Assembly: GCF_009932435.1 (NCBI RefSeq)
Contig: NZ_BJOU01000001.1
Coordinates: 1,984,001 to 2,048,000 of the forward strand
DNA from: Gordonia crocea
GTDB lineage: Bacteria; Actinomycetota; Actinomycetes; Mycobacteriales; Mycobacteriaceae
DNA length: 64,000 bases
Direction: 5' to 3'
Part shown: positions 34,416 through 44,199 of the stretch, piece after piece
How the letters are laid out: each line of letters opens with the position of its first letter
Position numbering within the stretch: the stretch's first letter is position 1
The notes under the pieces: model-generated
What the model saw: the letters and a program-made list of their open reading frames with translations, nothing else
The model's database searches: none
Told to the model about the DNA's origin: nothing
Position numbers and translations under genes: made by a program

Positions 34416-36092
34416 GTGCGAAACACGAAGCGCAAGGCCCGGGGGCTGGCCCTGGTCGCGGCATCGGCGGTGGTGGCTCCGGCCCTCCTCGCCGGATGTG
34501 GCGCAAACAAGGATGCGCCGGTCCACTACCGGACCGACGCTCGGCTGAGTACCTACAACCCGGCCGGGGAGACCGGCAACGCCGACGGCGTGTTGATGGC
34601 GTTGACGCGGGTTCTGGGTGGATTCTCGTTACTCGGGCCGCAGGGCCAGGTTGTTTCCGACCGCGACGTGGGCGTGGCGGAGGCCGTCCCCGGGCCGACG
34701 TTGACGGTGCGCTACACCTTTGCGCCGAAGGCGGTGTACTCCGACGGGGTCAAGCCGACCTGTGACGATCTCGTGCTCGCCTGGGCGGCCCAGAGTGGGA
34801 GGTTTCCGGGTTTCACCCCGGCGACCCGGGCCGGGTATCGCGACATCGACCGGGTCGAGTGTGAACCCGGCGCGTCAACCGCCGTGGTCCGGTTCGCCCG
34901 CGGCCGCGCCTACCGTGACTGGCGCGCCCTGTTCGGCGCGGGGTCGATGATGCCGGCCCACGTCGTCGCCCGCGACGCCGGCGTCGGATCGATTACCGAG
35001 GCCGTCCGGGCACGCAAGCCCGCCGTCGTCGCGGCGGTCGCCAAATCGTGGAACACCGGGTTCACGCTGCCGACGGGCACCCTCGACCCGGCCCGATTCG
35101 TGTCGCTGGGCCCGTATCGTGCCGAATCCTTCGACGCCAAGACCGGCCTGCACCTGGTGCGCAATGAGCGCTGGTGGGGCGAACAGGCCAAGCAGCCGAC
35201 CGTCAACGTCTACGGCCGCAACACCGACACCGCGGCACGCGCCGGCGACGGCGGTTTCGACGTCACCGACTCCGCCGTGGGCATCGACGCCCCGCCGGCG
35301 GCGGGCGAGGCGCCCAAGCCGCAGGTCTCGGTGGCCCGACAATCGCTGTCGGTCGAGCAACTCGTGCTGGCGCAGCACGGCGCCCTGGGCTCGATACAGG
35401 CCCGGCAGGCCTTCGCGACGTGCGTCCCGCGCGACGAGTTGGTCCGGCGCAGCGGTTTCGGGACGCAACCGTGGAATCTGCACGTCCTGACCCCGGCCAG
35501 CGACTTGTCCTATCCGATCAACAATCAGTTCGGCCAGCGCTACGCCCGCCCCGACCCGGCGCGGGCCCGGGAGCTCGCCGATCAGCGACCGGGCGGAGCC
35601 GGACCGCTGCGGGTGCGGGTGGGCTACCTGGGGCCGGATGACCGACGCAAGGCGATGGTCGCGCTGATCGCCGACTCCTGCCGACGGGCCGGGATCGAGG
35701 TCGTCGACGCGGCGCGCCCCGATCTGGGTCCTGCCGCGTTGGGGCGCAGCGTCGACGCGTTGCTGATCAACTCGGGGAGCAGCTTTGCCGCGGCGGGTGC
35801 GGCCGACGTGATCCGTGACGCCTACACGCTGTACGGCGGGGATCCGCTCAACGTCGGTGACTTCCGGGAGCCGCAGGCGACCGACGGGGTCACCCGGTTG
35901 TCGGTGACCGTGGTGGCGGCCGACCAACTGGCCCAACAGCGGGCGATGGAGACGGCGGCGTGGCGCGGCCTCGCGTCGTTGCCGTTGTTCGCGACGCCGC
36001 GGGAGCAGACCTGGTCGGAGAAGCTCAGCGGGGTCATCGCCGGCCGGGCGCGCAACGGTACCGGCTGGAACATGGACCGGTGGTCGCGCTGA
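34416..36092 (+). CDS. ABC transporter family 5 solute-binding lipoprotein (Rv2585c-like)
   Basis: 558 residues. A lipoprotein signal with basic start and lipobox LLAGC (cysteine ~residue 28) anchors it outside the membrane. The body fits bacterial extracellular solute-binding family 5 (peptide/nickel type), for example YSDGVKPTCDDLVLAW, equivalent to the YSDGxPVTADDVVFSW pattern, and FVSLGPYRAESFDAKTGLHLVRNERWWG. No permease or ATPase genes are adjacent, so it either serves a distant transporter or has another role. The ligand is unknown. Syntenic with Rv2585c, between secF and apt. Confidence 0.88.
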   Translation: MRNTKRKARGLALVAASAVVAPALLAGCGANKDAPVHYRTDARLSTYNPAGETGNADGVLMALTRVLGGFSLLGPQGQVVSDRDVGVAEAVPGPTLTVRYTFAPKAVYSDGVKPTCDDLVLAWAAQSGRFPGFTPATRAGYRDIDRVECEPGASTAVVRFARGRAYRDWRALFGAGSMMPAHVVARDAGVGSITEAVRARKPAVVAAVAKSWNTGFTLPTGTLDPARFVSLGPYRAESFDAKTGLHLVRNERWWGEQAKQPTVNVYGRNTDTAARAGDGGFDVTDSAVGIDAPPAAGEAPKPQVSVARQSLSVEQLVLAQHGALGSIQARQAFATCVPRDELVRRSGFGTQPWNLHVLTPASDLSYPINNQFGQRYARPDPARARELADQRPGGAGPLRVRVGYLGPDDRRKAMVALIADSCRRAGIEVVDAARPDLGPAALGRSVDALLINSGSSFAAAGAADVIRDAYTLYGGDPLNVGDFREPQATDGVTRLSVTVVAADQLAQQRAMETAAWRGLASLPLFATPREQTWSEKLSGVIAGRARNGTGWNMDRWSR

Positions 36093-36634
36093 CCGCGGCG
36101 CAACGGGCCCGCGACGCGATCGGTGCGCTGACCCGGTCGGTGGCTGATTTCCCGACGACCGGTGTCATCTTCCGGGACTTGACGCCGGTGCTGGCCGACG
36201 CCGAGGGTTTCGCCGCCGTCGTCGAGGCGTTGAGCGAGGGTTTCGAGGTCGACGCGGTTGCCGGCATCGACGCGCGCGGATTCCTCTTGGGCGGCGCGAT
36301 TGCGCACCGGCTCGGTGTCGGCGTCGTGGCGGTGCGCAAGACCGGCAAGCTCCCGCCCCCGGTCCTCGCCTGTACCTACGACTTGGAATACGGCACGGCG
36401 ACGCTGGAGATCCCGGCGTCGGCACTCGACCTCGACGGCGCGCGGGTATTGATCATCGACGACGTGTTGGCCACCGGTGGCACGATCGCGGCGACCGCGA
36501 GTCTGCTCGCGCAGGCCGGGGCCGCGGTGGCCGGAACGGCGGTGGTCCTCGAACTCGACGGGCTCGGGGGGCGCGCGGCGGTGGAGTCGGCGCTTCCCGA
36601 GGGTGCGGCGATCCGCGCCCTCGTCACCGGATGA
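36080..36634 (+). CDS. apt: Adenine phosphoribosyltransferase
   Basis: 184 residues. It salvages adenine to AMP with PRPP. The PRPP loop VLIIDDVLATGGTI lies at ~128-141; FPTTGVIFRDLTPVL near the N-terminus and GIDARGFLLGGAIAHRL contact adenine and pyrophosphate. The GTG start overlaps the end of the lipoprotein gene by 13 bp and gives the normal family length; other upstream starts lie deep inside that gene. The position between the Rv2585c homologue and relA is conserved. Confidence 0.94.
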   Translation: MVALTAAQRARDAIGALTRSVADFPTTGVIFRDLTPVLADAEGFAAVVEALSEGFEVDAVAGIDARGFLLGGAIAHRLGVGVVAVRKTGKLPPPVLACTYDLEYGTATLEIPASALDLDGARVLIIDDVLATGGTIAATASLLAQAGAAVAGTAVVLELDGLGGRAAVESALPEGAAIRALVTG

Positions 36635-36651
36635 ACCCGCCCGACCTTGTC

Positions 36652-36657
36652 TAGACT
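36652..36657 (+). promoter_or_regulatory. -10 hexamer TAGACT upstream of relA
   Basis: TAGACT lies 52 bp before the relA ATG, with TTGTCT immediately upstream but badly spaced for a -35. A purine-rich Shine-Dalgarno (GGGGAGAGG) precedes the start. Confidence 0.4.
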
Positions 36658-36709
36658 GGAACAACTGGAGTAACCGGAAGTTCCGGCCGCAGGGGAGAGG
36701 GGTGTAGCC

Positions 36710-39088
36710 ATGGACGAGGCGTCGCGGACCGAAGACGCTCCGGTCGTGCCGGCGGAACCGCCCGCGCCCGCGCCGGACGCGGCTGCGCAGGCCGCTCCGC
36801 CGGCGGAGGCCGCGCAACCCCAGTCATCGGCGACACGGCGGGTCCGAGCCCGCCTGGCCCGGCGGATGACGGCGACCCGCTCATCGGTGCGGCCGGTCCT
36901 CGAGCCGTTGGCCACCCTGCACCGGGAGGTCTACCCGAAAGCCGATGTCACGCTGCTGCAGCGCGCCTACGACATCGCCGAGACCCAGCACGAGGGCCAA
37001 TTCCGCAAGTCGGGGGACTCCTACATCACCCATCCGCTGGCGGTGGCCACCATCCTCGCCGATCTCGGCATGGATACGACGACGCTGGTCGCCGCCTTGC
37101 TGCACGACACGGTCGAGGACACCGGCTACTCCCTCCAACAGATCACCGACGATTTCGGGCCGGAAGTCGCCCACCTCGTCGACGGTGTGACCAAGTTGGA
37201 CAAGGTGGCGCTCGGCACGGCCGCCGAGGCGGAGACGATCCGCAAGATGATCATTGCCATGGCCCGTGACCCGCGCGTCCTGGTGATCAAGGTCGCCGAC
37301 CGGTTGCACAACATGCGGACGATGCGCTTCCTCCCGCCTGAGAAGCAGGCCCGCAAGGCCCGGGAGACCCTCGAGGTCATCGCGCCGCTGGCGCACCGGC
37401 TCGGGATGGCGACGGTCAAGTGGGAGCTGGAAGACCTGTCGTTCGCGATCCTCCATCCCAAGCGGTACGAGGAGATCGTCCGCCTCGTCGCCGATCGGGC
37501 GCCCTCGCGCGACACCTATCTGGCCAAGGTCCGCGACGAGGTGGGCGCCGCACTCGCCGGTGCGCGGCTGTCGGCAATCGTCGAGGGCCGGCCCAAGCAT
37601 TACTGGTCGATCTATCAGAAGATGATCGTCAAGGGCCGCGACTTCGACGACATCCACGACCTCGTCGGCATCCGGATCCTCTGCGACGACGTGCGCGACT
37701 GCTATGCGGCGGTGGGCGTGGTCCACTCGCTGTGGCAGCCGATGGCCGGGCGGTTCAAGGATTACATCGCCCAGCCCCGATACGGCGTGTACCAGTCGTT
37801 GCACACCACGGTGATCGGCCCCGAGGGCAAGCCCCTTGAAGTGCAGATCCGTACCCGCGACATGCACCGGACCGCCGAGTTCGGCATCGCGGCTCATTGG
37901 CGCTACAAGGAGAGCGGGTACCGCAGCGACCGCAAGGGCCACAAGCGGGCCGAACTGGCCGAGATCGACGACATGGCGTGGATGCGCCAGTTGTTGGACT
38001 GGCAGCGCGAGGCCGCCGACCCGGGGGAGTTCCTCGAGTCGTTGCGGTACGACCTGGCGGTCAAAGAGATCTTCGTCTTCAGTCCCAAGGGCGACGTCTT
38101 CACGCTGCCGGCCGGGTCCACCCCGGTGGACTTCGCCTATGCCGTCCACACCGAGGTGGGCCATCGGTGCATCGGCGCGCGCGTCAACGGGCGGCTGGTC
38201 GCCTTGGAACGCAAACTCGACAACGGCGAAGTGGTGGAGGTGTTCACCTCCAAGGCGCCCAATGCTGGACCGTCGAAGGACTGGCAGAAGTTCGTCGTCT
38301 CTCCGCGCGCCAAGACGAAGATCCGGCAGTGGTTTGCCAAGGAGCGCCGCGAGGAGGCCCTTGACGCCGGGAAAGAGGCTATCGCCAAGGAGGTCCGCCG
38401 CGGCGGGCTGCCCCTGCAGCGGTTGCTCACCAGCGAGAACATGAGCGCGGTGGCCGCCGAACTGCGCTATCCGGATGTCACCGCGCTGTATTCGGCGGTC
38501 GGGGAGAACCAGGTCACCGCGCACCGCGTCGTCAGCCGCCTGGTGGCCCAGCTTGGCGGGCTGGACAGTGCCGAGGAGGAACTCGCCGAGATCACCACCC
38601 CGTCGACGATCCCGCCGCGCCGACGGGCGGGCGGCGACCCCGGCGTGGTGGTCGAAGGCGTCGACAACGTGCTGATCAAGTTGGCCAAGTGTTGTACTCC
38701 CGTCCCCGGCGACGAAATTCTCGGGTTCATCACCCGGGGCGGCGGGGTGAGTGTGCACCGTACCGATTGCACCAACGCCGACGCGTTGCGCCAGCAGGAC
38801 GAGCGCCTGATCGACGTCGTCTGGGCGCCGTCGGATTCGTCGGTCTTCCTCGTCGCCATCCAAGTGGAGGCGCTCGACCGGCATCGGCTGCTCTCCGACG
38901 TGACCAAGGTGCTCGCCGACGAGCGGCTCAACATCCTGTCGGCCTCGGTCACGACCAACAACGACCGCGTCGCGGTCAGCCGCTTCACCTTCGAGATGGG
39001 TGATCCGACGCACCTGGGCCATGTCCTCAACGTGGTGCGCAACATCGAGGGCGTTTACGACGTCTATCGCGTGACTTCGGCGGCCTGA
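36710..39088 (+). CDS. relA: Bifunctional (p)ppGpp synthetase/hydrolase (RelA/SpoT homologue)
   Basis: 792 residues. It makes and degrades the stringent-response alarmone. The HD hydrolase domain (~75-220) keeps LLHDTVEDT (~132), HLVDGVTKL and [14 protein letters not shown], so hydrolysis should be intact. The synthetase domain (~280-400) has [25 protein letters not shown] and [14 protein letters not shown] (~440-500), a cysteine-containing conserved region ([13 protein letters not shown], ~660) and a C-terminal ACT domain (~715-792) follow. The first ~55 residues are an alanine/proline/arginine-rich extension. Matches Rv2583c in position. Confidence 0.97.
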   Translation: MDEASRTEDAPVVPAEPPAPAPDAAAQAAPPAEAAQPQSSATRRVRARLARRMTATRSSVRPVLEPLATLHREVYPKADVTLLQRAYDIAETQHEGQFRKSGDSYITHPLAVATILADLGMDTTTLVAALLHDTVEDTGYSLQQITDDFGPEVAHLVDGVTKLDKVALGTAAEAETIRKMIIAMARDPRVLVIKVADRLHNMRTMRFLPPEKQARKARETLEVIAPLAHRLGMATVKWELEDLSFAILHPKRYEEIVRLVADRAPSRDTYLAKVRDEVGAALAGARLSAIVEGRPKHYWSIYQKMIVKGRDFDDIHDLVGIRILCDDVRDCYAAVGVVHSLWQPMAGRFKDYIAQPRYGVYQSLHTTVIGPEGKPLEVQIRTRDMHRTAEFGIAAHWRYKESGYRSDRKGHKRAELAEIDDMAWMRQLLDWQREAADPGEFLESLRYDLAVKEIFVFSPKGDVFTLPAGSTPVDFAYAVHTEVGHRCIGARVNGRLVALERKLDNGEVVEVFTSKAPNAGPSKDWQKFVVSPRAKTKIRQWFAKERREEALDAGKEAIAKEVRRGGLPLQRLLTSENMSAVAAELRYPDVTALYSAVGENQVTAHRVVSRLVAQLGGLDSAEEELAEITTPSTIPPRRRAGGDPGVVVEGVDNVLIKLAKCCTPVPGDEILGFITRGGGVSVHRTDCTNADALRQQDERLIDVVWAPSDSSVFLVAIQVEALDRHRLLSDVTKVLADERLNILSASVTTNNDRVAVSRFTFEMGDPTHLGHVLNVVRNIEGVYDVYRVTSAA

Positions 39089-39100
39089 GCGGGCCCCGTG

Positions 39101-39128
39101 GCTGCCGGCGTGACGGCCGGCCGGCAGC
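39101..39128 (+). terminator. Hairpin terminator after relA
   Basis: A perfect 9-bp stem GCTGCCGGC (39101-39109) / GCCGGCAGC (39120-39128) with a 10-base loop, starting 13 bp after the relA stop. No T-tract follows. Confidence 0.55.
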
Positions 39129-39299
39129 GTGGACGGCACAGTATGAATGGCGAATGTGCCTCATCATCTATGCAGGTCAAACCATAAATCTGTGGTTGTC
39201 CGACCTCTGATCTAGTCTAAGATGTAGATAGAAGGACATCAGCACACAGTTTCTAACCGAGTCCGCACAATATGATGCGAACCCGGGCTCGGGGGGCAC
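39129..39299. other. AT-richer non-coding patch upstream of the DUF222 remnant
   Basis: Sequence from about 39135 to 39290 is visibly richer in A and T than the rest of the window (for example ATAAATCTGTGG and TAAGATGTAGATAGAAGG). No gene, tRNA or inverted terminal repeat was found in it. It probably arrived with the DUF222/HNH gene whose remains follow. Confidence 0.5.
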
Positions 39300-39846
39300 A
39301 TGAACCACGACGAACTCGCCGTATTCGTCACAACGCTGGCCGACGATTTGGCATCGGCGGCGGTGTCCAGCGGAACAGGACTGGGTGCGTTGCTGGCGTC
39401 GGCTTCGGCCGCCCAAGTCATAGAGAAAGCCCTGGCCAAGCCGATCCACGCGCCCGATGGCTCCCCGGATCCGCGTCCCCGGGCCCAACGCACCGCCGAT
39501 GCTCTAGTCAGCGTGATCACCGCATACCTGGCATCACAAAATCGTCCGACCGTGGGCCGAATCGTCCCGCACATCACTGTGACCGTCCCACTGCCGACGC
39601 TGGTACCGACCAGTCCACTGGGTCAGGCGCATGCCGCACGGCTGGGATTCACCGGCTCGGTATCAGCTGACACCGCGGCGATTTCACGTGCGCTCGCTGC
39701 ACCACCACACCTATGTCCACGGCAAAGGCTGGAAGATCCAGATCGGGTTCGACGGACACCCCTGGTTCCAGCCTCCGGGAGGAGGTGACTGGATCCGCTG
39801 CCACCACCGACGCACCCTCACCCTCGCCGACCACGCCGCCGCCTAA
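39300..39846 (+). pseudogene. Broken DUF222 / HNH endonuclease-family gene (13E12 type)
   Basis: Two frames together resemble pieces of a DUF222-HNH protein. From the ATG at 39300, DGSPDPRPRAQRTADALVSVITAY, then RIVPHITVTVPLPTL and GFTGSVSADTAAISR match the middle of DUF222 proteins. A shift of one frame near 39690 leads to LHHHTYVHGKGWKIQIGFDGHPWFQPP and then DWIRCHHRRTLTLADH, which is the tail beyond the HNH motif in intact members (HHHxxH...GW...DGxPxFxPP). The region between, which would hold the HNH catalytic core (roughly 100 residues), is missing, and ~200 residues at the N-terminus are also absent. It is therefore a deletion- and frameshift-damaged remnant. Identification is from recalled family patterns. 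Confidence 0.75.
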
Positions 39847-39921
39847 CAACAGCCGCGGCCCGATGAGAGCGGCCTCCTCCGAAGGGGCTGCGCACGTACC
39901 TTGAGAACTCCATAGCGAAAG

Positions 39922-39938
39922 CGGCCCGGTCGGGGCCG
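39922..39938. repeat. GC-rich inverted repeat downstream of the DUF222 remnant
   Basis: CGGCCC-GGTCG-GGGCCG, a 6-bp stem with 5-base loop. With a second short hairpin at 39989-40001 (ACCCC-GGC-GGGGT) just past the cyclophilin gene stop, it may end transcription from one or both sides. The 39847-40008 stretch holds no gene. Confidence 0.35.
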
Positions 39939-40008
39939 GTCCACTACGCCGAGACAGATAGTGCCGGGCGCATGAACGGCTCCGACCAACCCCGGCGGGG
40001 TAGCGCGG

Positions 40009-40989
40009 CTAGCGGATGACGGCGCTCTTGATGGTGACCGCGTCCTTCGGCTTGCCGCCGTCCTTGTTGCCGTCCGGGCCGGGGACCGTCGGGATCTTCG
40101 AGATCGCGTCGAGGGTCTTCATGCCCGCCTCGTCCAGATGCCCGACGACGGCGAAATCGGGGGTCAGCTGGGAATCGGACCACACGATGAAGAACTGGGC
40201 GGCGCCGGTGTTGGAGCGGCCCATCATCGGGTTGTTGGCGTTGGCGACCGCGACGGTGCCGCGGGGGTAGATGACCGGTGCCGAGCCCATCATCGAACTC
40301 TGCATGCCGGGAACGGGCTTCAAGTCGGTCGGGGGCTCATCCGGGCTGGTCCACCCGGGGCCGCCCAAGCCGGTACCGGTCGGGTCGCCGCACTGGAGCA
40401 CCTTGAGGTTGTCGCTGCGAGTCAGGCGGTGGCAGTCGGTGCCGTTGTAGTACCCGTTCTTGATGAGCGACTCGATGGCGGCGGTGTTGCACGGCGCGGA
40501 CGCGTGCGTCAGCGTGATCGGCAGATCGCCGCGATTGGTGTTCAACGTCACCGGGGTGGACGAACTCGCGAACCAGGAGCCGGTCTTGATGAACCGGTCG
40601 GCGCCCGGGAACGGAACCGGCACGTTCGACGACGGCTTGGGTGAGGTGCGCTCCTTGGACAGCCCGGCGGCGAGGGTGTCGAGGTACTTGGCGGCCTCGG
40701 CGCGGCGCTGCGGCTGCTGTTGCGCGATGATCTTGTCGCGTTCCTTCAGAGTGTCGGCGAGTGTGCTCTGCGCCTTGCCCCAATCGCAGGTGACCGTGCC
40801 GATGAAGTTTTGGGCGAGCCACACCGCGGTTGCGGCGATTACCAAGGCGATCACCGAAAGCACGCTGATGACGATATTGCGGCTGCGGCGCCGACGCGCG
40901 CGCTCGGCCTCCAGTCTTGCCTCGAGCTTGCGCTTGGCGGCCAGACGGCGATCCTCGTTGCTGGTCACTTGCTCGTCGTTGCTGGTCAC
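40009..40989 (-). CDS. Membrane-anchored peptidyl-prolyl cis-trans isomerase, cyclophilin type
   Basis: 326 residues. A short basic cytoplasmic N-terminus (arginine-rich around residues 25-37) is followed by one membrane segment (~38-60) and a long helical linker, so the catalytic domain is outside the membrane. The cyclophilin domain covers ~165-326: GDLPITLTHASAPCNTAAIESLIKNGYYNGTDCHRL, QCGDPTGTGLGGPG and GRSNTGAAQFFIVWSD match the family; a cysteine in each of the first two blocks may pair, as in PpiB of M. tuberculosis (Rv2582). The first codons are a near-duplication (VTSND-EQ-VTSNED), giving two possible GTG starts at 40989 and 40968. Confidence 0.9.
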   Translation of the reverse strand: MTSNDEQVTSNEDRRLAAKRKLEARLEAERARRRRSRNIVISVLSVIALVIAATAVWLAQNFIGTVTCDWGKAQSTLADTLKERDKIIAQQQPQRRAEAAKYLDTLAAGLSKERTSPKPSSNVPVPFPGADRFIKTGSWFASSSTPVTLNTNRGDLPITLTHASAPCNTAAIESLIKNGYYNGTDCHRLTRSDNLKVLQCGDPTGTGLGGPGWTSPDEPPTDLKPVPGMQSSMMGSAPVIYPRGTVAVANANNPMMGRSNTGAAQFFIVWSDSQLTPDFAVVGHLDEAGMKTLDAISKIPTVPGPDGNKDGGKPKDAVTIKSAVIR

Positions 40990-41102
40990 GTGCGGCAACT
41001 CTCCTCGGAGTGGTCGTAGGTCTCGTGCCATACTGCCAGTTCCCCGCCGCCAACGGTGACACCGGGTGTCGGCCGCGTCAGACCCGCCGGATGGGTTTCT
41101 GC

Positions 41103-41108
41103 GAGAAT
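41103..41108 (+). promoter_or_regulatory. -10 hexamer GAGAAT for the MBL hydrolase-hisS unit
   Basis: GAGAAT ends 6 bp before the ATG, in the 125-bp gap divergent from the cyclophilin gene. Leaderless-type spacing. Confidence 0.35.
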
Positions 41109-41114
41109 GGCGCC

Positions 41115-41861
41115 ATGTTGATCACCGGATTCCCCGCGGGCATGTTCCAGACGAACTGCTATCTGGTCTCCGCGGACGCCTCGCCGGGCGGGCCGGGGGG
41201 TGATGCGGTCATCATCGACCCCGGTCAGGATTCGGCGACCCGGATCGACGAGTTGTGCGAACAATATGGCCTCGTGCCGGTGGCGGTGCTGCTCACCCAC
41301 GGCCACCTCGACCACACGTGGAATGCGGCGGCGGTCTGTGAGAAGTACGGCATTCCCTGTTACATCCACGAGGCAGACCGGCCGATGCTGACCGACCCGG
41401 GCAAGGGCGTGGGCCGCACGCTGGGCGCCGTGATCGGCGCGCTGACCTTCCACGAGCCGGAGAAGGTCATCGAGTTCGAGGATGGTGAAGAGGTCGAACT
41501 CGCCGGCTTGCGCCTTTCCGTGGACCTGGCCCCCGGCCACACACAAGGTTCGGTGTTGCTCGGTCTGGACCTGCCGCCCGACGACGAGGGCTCCAGCGCT
41601 CCCGGTGCCCGCCTCTGCTTCTCCGGCGACGTGCTGTTCCAAGGGTCGATCGGGCGCACCGACCTTCCCGGCGGGAACCATCAGCAACTCCTGGACTCGA
41701 TTGCCGCCAAGTTGCTGCCGATGCCCGACGACACCGTCGTGCTGCCGGGACACGGCCCGCAAACCACGATTGGCGCCGAGCGGGCGACCAATCCCTTCCT
41801 CGTCGACCTCGGTGGATCCGGTGGCTCGACCGCTACCCCGAAAGGACGTTACGGACTGTGA
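41115..41861 (+). CDS. Metallo-beta-lactamase-fold hydrolase, glyoxalase II-like
   Basis: 248 residues. The MBL zinc motif is THGHLDHT (HxHxDH, near residue 59), with further ligands in [11 protein letters not shown] (histidine near 142), [20 protein letters not shown] (aspartate near 178) and LPGHGPQT (histidine near 217). Glyoxalase II-like proteins hydrolyse thiol esters; the substrate here is unknown and may involve mycothiol rather than glutathione in this lineage. It overlaps hisS by 4 bp (GTGA), as at Rv2581c-Rv2580c. Confidence 0.9.
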   Translation: MLITGFPAGMFQTNCYLVSADASPGGPGGDAVIIDPGQDSATRIDELCEQYGLVPVAVLLTHGHLDHTWNAAAVCEKYGIPCYIHEADRPMLTDPGKGVGRTLGAVIGALTFHEPEKVIEFEDGEEVELAGLRLSVDLAPGHTQGSVLLGLDLPPDDEGSSAPGARLCFSGDVLFQGSIGRTDLPGGNHQQLLDSIAAKLLPMPDDTVVLPGHGPQTTIGAERATNPFLVDLGGSGGSTATPKGRYGL

Positions 41862-43138
41862 GCCAGTTCCAGGCGCCGCGCGGCATCCCCGACTACTACC
41901 CGCCGCGCTCGGCCGACTTCGTGCGCGTGCGCACCACCCTCACCGAGGCTGCCCGGTTGGCCGGTTACGGGCATATCGAGCTGCCCGTGTTCGAGGACAC
42001 CGCACTGTTCGCCCGAGGGGTGGGCGAGTCCACCGACGTCGTGTCCAAAGAGATGTACACCTTTGCCGACCGCGGCGACCGCAGCGTCACACTGCGGCCC
42101 GAGGGCACCGCGGGGGTCATGCGCGCCGTTCTGCAGCACGGCCTGGACCGGGGGCAGCTCCCGGTGAAGCTCTGCTACTCGGGTCCCTTCTTCCGCTACG
42201 AAAAGCCGCAGGAGGGCCGCTATCGCCAGCTCCAGCAGGTGGGAGTGGAGGCGATCGGCGTCGATGATCCCGCGCTCGACGCCGAGGTTATCGCCATCGC
42301 CGATGAGGGCTACCGCCGTCTCGGTCTGTCCGGGTACCGGTTGGAGCTGTCGTCGCTGGGGACCGCCGCGGATCGGCCCGCGTACCGGGCGCTGCTCACC
42401 GACTTCCTCGACGGCCTCCCGCTCGACGAGGCGACGCGCGCACGGGCGCAGATTAACCCGCTGCGGGTCCTCGACGACAAGCGTCCCGAGGTCCGCGAGC
42501 TGACCGCCGATGCGCCGCTCCTCCTGGACCACCTCTCCGACGAGTCGGCGCAGCATTTCGCCGCGGTCCGCGCCCACCTCGACCGGCTGGGGGTGGCCTA
42601 CGAGATCAACCCGCGCCTGGTGCGCGGCTTGGACTACTACACGAAGACCACGTTCGAGTTCGTCCACGACGGCCTCGGCGCCCAGTCGGGGATCGGCGGC
42701 GGCGGCCGCTACGACGGGCTGATGGCCCAGCTCGGCGGGAAGCAGGACCTCTCCGGAATCGGATTCGGCATCGGCGTCGACCGCACCATCTTGGCCCTGG
42801 CCGCCGAGGGCGTCGCGCAGACGGAGCCGCCGCGCTGCCGGGTGTACGGGGTGGCAATGGGCGACGCGGCGAAGGCGGAACTCGTCGTGATCGCCGCGAA
42901 GCTGCGTGCCGTCGGGATCGCCGTCGACCTGGCCTACGGCGACCGTGGACTCAAGGGCGCCATGAAGGCCGCCGATCGCTCCGGCGCCGACTACGCCCTC
43001 GTCCTGGGGGAACGAGAGCTCGCCGAGAGCCGGATCGAACTGAAGAACCTGAAGACCGGCGGTCAGGAGGGCGTGTCGCTGTCCAACGCCGTGGAGGAGA
43101 TCCGCCTGCTCGTCGCCGAGATCGAGCAGGGGATCTGA
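41858..43138 (+). CDS. hisS: Histidyl-tRNA synthetase
   Basis: 426 residues, class II. Motif 1 lies near residue 40-60, motif 2 is [19 protein letters not shown] (~111-129) and motif 3 is [15 protein letters not shown] (~302-316). The histidine-binding segment [15 protein letters not shown] (~252-266) and GGGRYDGL are diagnostic. The C-terminal anticodon-binding domain spans ~330-426. GTG start coupled to the MBL hydrolase stop. Confidence 0.97.
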   Translation: MSQFQAPRGIPDYYPPRSADFVRVRTTLTEAARLAGYGHIELPVFEDTALFARGVGESTDVVSKEMYTFADRGDRSVTLRPEGTAGVMRAVLQHGLDRGQLPVKLCYSGPFFRYEKPQEGRYRQLQQVGVEAIGVDDPALDAEVIAIADEGYRRLGLSGYRLELSSLGTAADRPAYRALLTDFLDGLPLDEATRARAQINPLRVLDDKRPEVRELTADAPLLLDHLSDESAQHFAAVRAHLDRLGVAYEINPRLVRGLDYYTKTTFEFVHDGLGAQSGIGGGGRYDGLMAQLGGKQDLSGIGFGIGVDRTILALAAEGVAQTEPPRCRVYGVAMGDAAKAELVVIAAKLRAVGIAVDLAYGDRGLKGAMKAADRSGADYALVLGERELAESRIELKNLKTGGQEGVSLSNAVEEIRLLVAEIEQGI

Positions 43139-43148
43139 CCCCGACCGT

Positions 43149-43172
43149 TAGGTCGTTCGTCGCACCGACCTA
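43149..43172. terminator. Inverted repeat between convergent hisS and metallopeptidase genes
   Basis: TAGGTCG (43149-43155) and CGACCTA (43166-43172) form a 7-bp stem with a 10-base loop, overlapping the metallopeptidase stop codon. A direct repeat AGGTCGTTCGTCGC occurs at 43150 and 43172. It may stop transcription from both sides; no T-tract. Confidence 0.35.
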
Positions 43173-44066
43173 CAGGTCGTTCGTCGCGAACGTGTCGCAC
43201 CGGCGGGGGTCGCCGGACTGGTAGCCGATGGTGAACCAGCGCGCGCGCTGCTGCGCCGAGCCGTGCGTCCACCCCTCAGGGTTGGAGTTGGAACCCTGGA
43301 TCGTGTCGTCGCCGATCGCCTTCGCGGTCTTGATGACCGACTGGATTTGGTCCTGCGTCAGCGGGGCGAGCATCGCGTCGGGGCCCTTGTCGGCGTGGGC
43401 GGCCCAGACGCCGGCGAGGCAGTCGGCCTGCAACTCGACGCGCACCGAGCCGTTGTTGCCCATCCGGTTGCCCTTGCGGAGGGCGCCGGTCAGGTTCTGG
43501 ACGTGGTGGCCGTACTCATGGGCCACGACGTACATCTGCGCCAGGGGGCCGTCACTGCCGCCCATGCGCTTGAGCGTGTCGAAGAACGACGGATCGAAGT
43601 AGGCGGTCCGGTCGGCGGGGCAGTAGAACGGGCCCATCGCCGAACTGGCCGCGCCACACGCGGTGTTGACCGAGCCACTGAAGATCTTGGTCGCCGGCGG
43701 CTCATAGCCCTGCAGGAGTTGCGGCCAGACCTTGTCGAGGCTGTTCACGGTCCCGACGATGCGACAGATCGAATCGGTGTTGGCCTTCTCGATGGTGCAC
43801 TGCTTGATGTGTGCGGCGATCGCGTCGTTGGCGCTTCCCGAGTTGGGTGCGGGGGAGCCGGTCTCGCCCAGCAGGCTGCCGGGGTTGAGACCGAGGAACA
43901 GGGCGATCAGCGTGACGATCAGGCCGAGGCCGCCGCCCATTGCGATGCGACCCCCGCCGAGACCGCCACCGCCGAGACCGCCACCGCCCAAGCCGCCGCC
44001 GAGGCCGCCTCCGCCGCCGCTGGAGACCGTCGAGGTGTCGAGCGGGCCGCTGCCTTGGAAAGTCAT
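43170..44066 (-). CDS. Neutral zinc metallopeptidase, YpfJ family
   Basis: 298 residues. The zinc motif HEYGHHVQ (HExxH-type, near residue 180) is followed by VELQADCLAGVWA with a third ligand region, typical of the YpfJ/Rv2575 family. The N-terminal ~45 residues contain a striking glycine-rich stretch (GGGGLGGG repeats) before one membrane segment (~55-72), so the peptidase domain is probably outside the membrane. Four or more cysteines in the domain suggest disulfides. ATG start with an AGGAG ribosome site 6 bp upstream. The physiological substrate is unknown. Confidence 0.9.
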   Translation of the reverse strand: MTFQGSGPLDTSTVSSGGGGGLGGGLGGGGLGGGGLGGGRIAMGGGLGLIVTLIALFLGLNPGSLLGETGSPAPNSGSANDAIAAHIKQCTIEKANTDSICRIVGTVNSLDKVWPQLLQGYEPPATKIFSGSVNTACGAASSAMGPFYCPADRTAYFDPSFFDTLKRMGGSDGPLAQMYVVAHEYGHHVQNLTGALRKGNRMGNNGSVRVELQADCLAGVWAAHADKGPDAMLAPLTQDQIQSVIKTAKAIGDDTIQGSNSNPEGWTHGSAQQRARWFTIGYQSGDPRRCDTFATNDL

Positions 44067-44193
44067 TGTTCTCCTGTCATCGCAGTCGTTGAATTCCAGC
44101 ATATTCGGCAGCGCCCCGCGCGACCGGTGTTTCCCTGGCCGGCCGCGTCGCGTGCGGGCGAGGGCGGTTTCGCGCTTTGGGTGGTCGGGACCG

Positions 44194-44199
44194 TAGACT
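44194..44199 (+). promoter_or_regulatory. -10 hexamer TAGACT upstream of aspS
   Basis: TAGACT lies 112 bp before the aspS GTG, which leaves a leader of about 105 bases with a GGGAGGG Shine-Dalgarno. I see no T-box specifier or terminator structure in it. Confidence 0.35.

Noticed and set aside
34416..36092. Complete ABC peptide importer locus
   Set aside because: Only the binding lipoprotein is present; neighbours are secF and apt, with no permease or ATPase genes.
39901..39917. Fragment of an rRNA operon
   Set aside because: Only a short spacer-like motif is present; no 16S, 23S or 5S sequence is found on either side.
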